Source of the DNA: Marsupella aquatica | Taxonomy: Eukaryota; Marchantiophyta | Assembly: GCA_973895155.1 (NCBI GenBank) | Contig: OZ316893.1 | Location: 2,356,001 to 2,420,000 of the forward strand | Reading direction: 5' to 3' | Length of the DNA stretch: 64,000 nt | Shown here: positions 62,382 to 64,000 of the stretch, piece by piece | Layout of the letters: each line of letters begins with the position of its first letter | How positions within the stretch are numbered: position 1 is the first letter of the stretch | Notes under the pieces: model-generated | Databases searched by the model: none | The model's input: the letters and a program-made list of their open reading frames with translations, nothing else | Told to the model about the DNA's origin: nothing | Position numbers and translations under genes: made by a program

Positions 62382-62440
62382 CTTGGACCAATTCGGCGTC
62401 CAACTGTGGTCTGCTCAACAGACTCCGGGTCTGGGATCTC

Positions 62441-62467
62441 AGCTCAGCTCAGCTCAGCTCAGCTCAG
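62441..62467. repeat. agctc pentanucleotide microsatellite
   Basis: Five tandem agctc units just upstream of the GLDH start codon, likely within its leader or promoter. Confidence 0.85.
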
Positions 62468-63479
62468 TTGCAAAGCCATCAAATCTCCAGGGCCTCCACA
62501 AGCCTGGTGAGAAATAATGGCCCGTCCATCCACCTGCAACTTTGCAGTGCATAACGAGGAGGGTCCAACCGCAAAACAACAATTTGATTGAGAGACACTT
62601 CTCTCCTCCCGGCGTCGATCTTGCCCAAACCTTCTGCACCACTGCATGCGGATGAAAACCACACTAGTGCACAGTTCTATGCCAAGGGTTGCCCTGCTCT
62701 TGAAAATTCTCAGAGCTCTCTCAGACTGCAGCTTTCATCGAGAAATTGAGATGGTCGAGAGAAAGAATCCACTCATCACTGTGGATGGAGTATGGGGTGG
62801 ATGGGTTTCTTCAATCCAGTGACGAATACCAATACGAAAACGCTCTTCTAATTGTTGGAGTTTGTGTGGCAACTAGAGGGGGCTGTTTAGGAGACGAAGG
62901 TTGCCTTTTGGGTTACACTTGTTAGGCCCCTTTTTTTGCCTTGAAAATATGTTAGGCCCCTTTTGCTTGAGTAAATAAGAGCATTCACTTATCTATCTCT
63001 ATAATATGATATCCTACCAAAAGGTGGGGTGTTGTCTGCATACAAACCAAGCAAAAGGTGGAATGGTATTGAGCCGCCTAATTTATCACATTGTTTTTGG
63101 TTATCATTGATCTCTTGAAAATGAGTTTGCAACATTTTAGGGAAAGTGGGGTAAAATAAAGTTCAATCAGAAAGGGAACTATTTTGTTCCGCAATCCCCA
63201 CTCGCCAACTTCTATGCTGACCATTTTTTTTTGCGTTGACCCAGCTTTTGCTTGCCCTCCCCATCTGTATATTTGTTATTTTCTCTATCAACAACATGGA
63301 CGCAAATGCAACACTTCAATCACAACAACTTCCAAAATGATCACACTTCCATGCAACATATGCACAACACAACTTCTACTTAACAAAGACTTTCACTCAA
63401 TCAACAACTCTTTTCTTGGCAATTGTTTTGATTGACAACACTATTTACACTATTTAATCTACTATTAAGTCTTATTCTT
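62468..63479. other. GLDH upstream region, no further gene recognised
   Basis: Probable promoter of GLDH; no convincing TATA box picked out. A short duplicated gttaggcccctttt motif lies at 62921 and 62951. Confidence 0.4.
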
Positions 63480-63860
63480 TCCACATTCAACCACTTGTAC
63501 ACTTTCCCTTCAATAACACTTCCATTTTGAAACATTTCCATCTTGAGAATGTTTTCTCTCAACAATACTTTCTCTCAACTTATTTGAGCATGGCTTACTT
63601 CCTGCATTTTCTCACCTCAACATCTTTTTCTCGATCTCATATTTGGACCTTTTGCTCTCATCTATATCTTTTGCTCTAATTGGTATCTTTTGCTCTCATC
63701 AACATCTTTTTTTCTCGTCAACATCTTTTCTCTCATCAAAATTGACATTTTTTTCACCTTGACATTTTTTTTCTCAGTTAGAGATCTTTTTCTCTCAACA
63801 ATTTCCTCGCCCTCGACACAACGCACAGGCATCGGGCTGGTTTGACTATATTAGGTTTCT
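63480..63860 (-). repeat. Inverted copy of the CCCGTGCGTTGCAC / minisatellite repeat family
   Basis: On the minus strand a head (gcccgatgcctgtgcgttgtg, near 63816-63836) is followed by many degenerate gagaaaaagatgt-ga units of 15-20 bases, the same layout as at 35717-36465 but in the opposite orientation. Confidence 0.7.
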
Positions 63861-64000
63861 TAAAAAGATATTTCCAAGCAGTTTCTAGCTAATCAATTAA
63901 AAAAAGATACCTTTAAATATGCACGGAGTTAGTAATTGTCAAAGTTGGCTTCTAAACAACTCCCGGAAGAGTGAAGTGTGGAAATGGAGTGAGAGATAGA

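Noticed and set aside
1-64000. tRNA, rRNA, snRNA, CRISPR or bacterial-type operon features
   Set aside because: By eye no cloverleaf with a proper T-loop box, no rRNA blocks and no spacer array were found; the gene structure is eukaryotic. A covariance-model scan would be decisive for small RNAs.

Overview
The window is nuclear DNA of a land plant. The evidence is spliced genes with GT-AG introns, a soluble-acid (vacuolar) invertase with the plant-type 9-base mini-exon, a mitochondrial L-galactono-1,4-lactone dehydrogenase (last step of plant ascorbate synthesis), a tubby-like remnant and a plant-type RING-CH membrane protein. Moderate gene density, CT-rich leaders and two genes I do not associate with flowering plants (a phosphatase-kinase-RNA ligase fusion and a large repeat coiled-coil protein) make me favour a spore-bearing plant, perhaps a bryophyte. 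That last step is inference.

Layout. 0.5-2.7 kb (-): 5' part of a vacuolar invertase, cut by the left edge. 6.0-6.5 kb: palindrome-rich terminal-inverted-repeat element. 8.5-12.7 kb (+): four-exon gene for a ~1021-residue protein joining an N-terminal region, a dual-specificity phosphatase, a P-loop kinase and an RNA ligase. 17.65-19.17 kb (+): single-domain rhodanese. 20.0-20.7 kb (+): broken kelch gene. 23.6-29.7 kb (+): ~1337-residue coiled-coil protein with nine 42-residue repeats and an internal domain duplication. 32.3-32.6 kb (-): tubby-like pseudogene. 34.0-35.0 kb: 977-bp fold-back element with ~196-bp inverted arms and a perfect 8-bp target duplication. 35.7-44.2 kb: gene-poor, repeat-rich DNA, including a GC-rich minisatellite. 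47.4-50.6 kb (+): RING-CH membrane protein behind a long CT-rich leader region. 52.9-53.3 kb: short tandem arrays. 55.0-56.0 kb (+): frameshifted, truncated family-2 glycosyltransferase. 57.0-57.7 kb: four-copy 170-bp array directly before a small SET-domain gene (57.8-58.3 kb, +). 58.8-62.4 kb (-): complete six-exon L-galactono-1,4-lactone dehydrogenase. 63.5-63.85 kb: inverted copy of the repeat family seen at 35.7-36.5 kb.

The genes do not form a pathway cluster; each stands alone, as is usual for a plant chromosome. The strongest candidates for undescribed biology are the phosphatase-kinase-ligase fusion, which looks like a self-contained RNA end-repair enzyme, and the coiled-coil protein with the 42-residue repeat. 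Splice sites were joined by eye and checked for reading phase. Several genes carry single-base frame breaks that could be real lesions or sequence errors.
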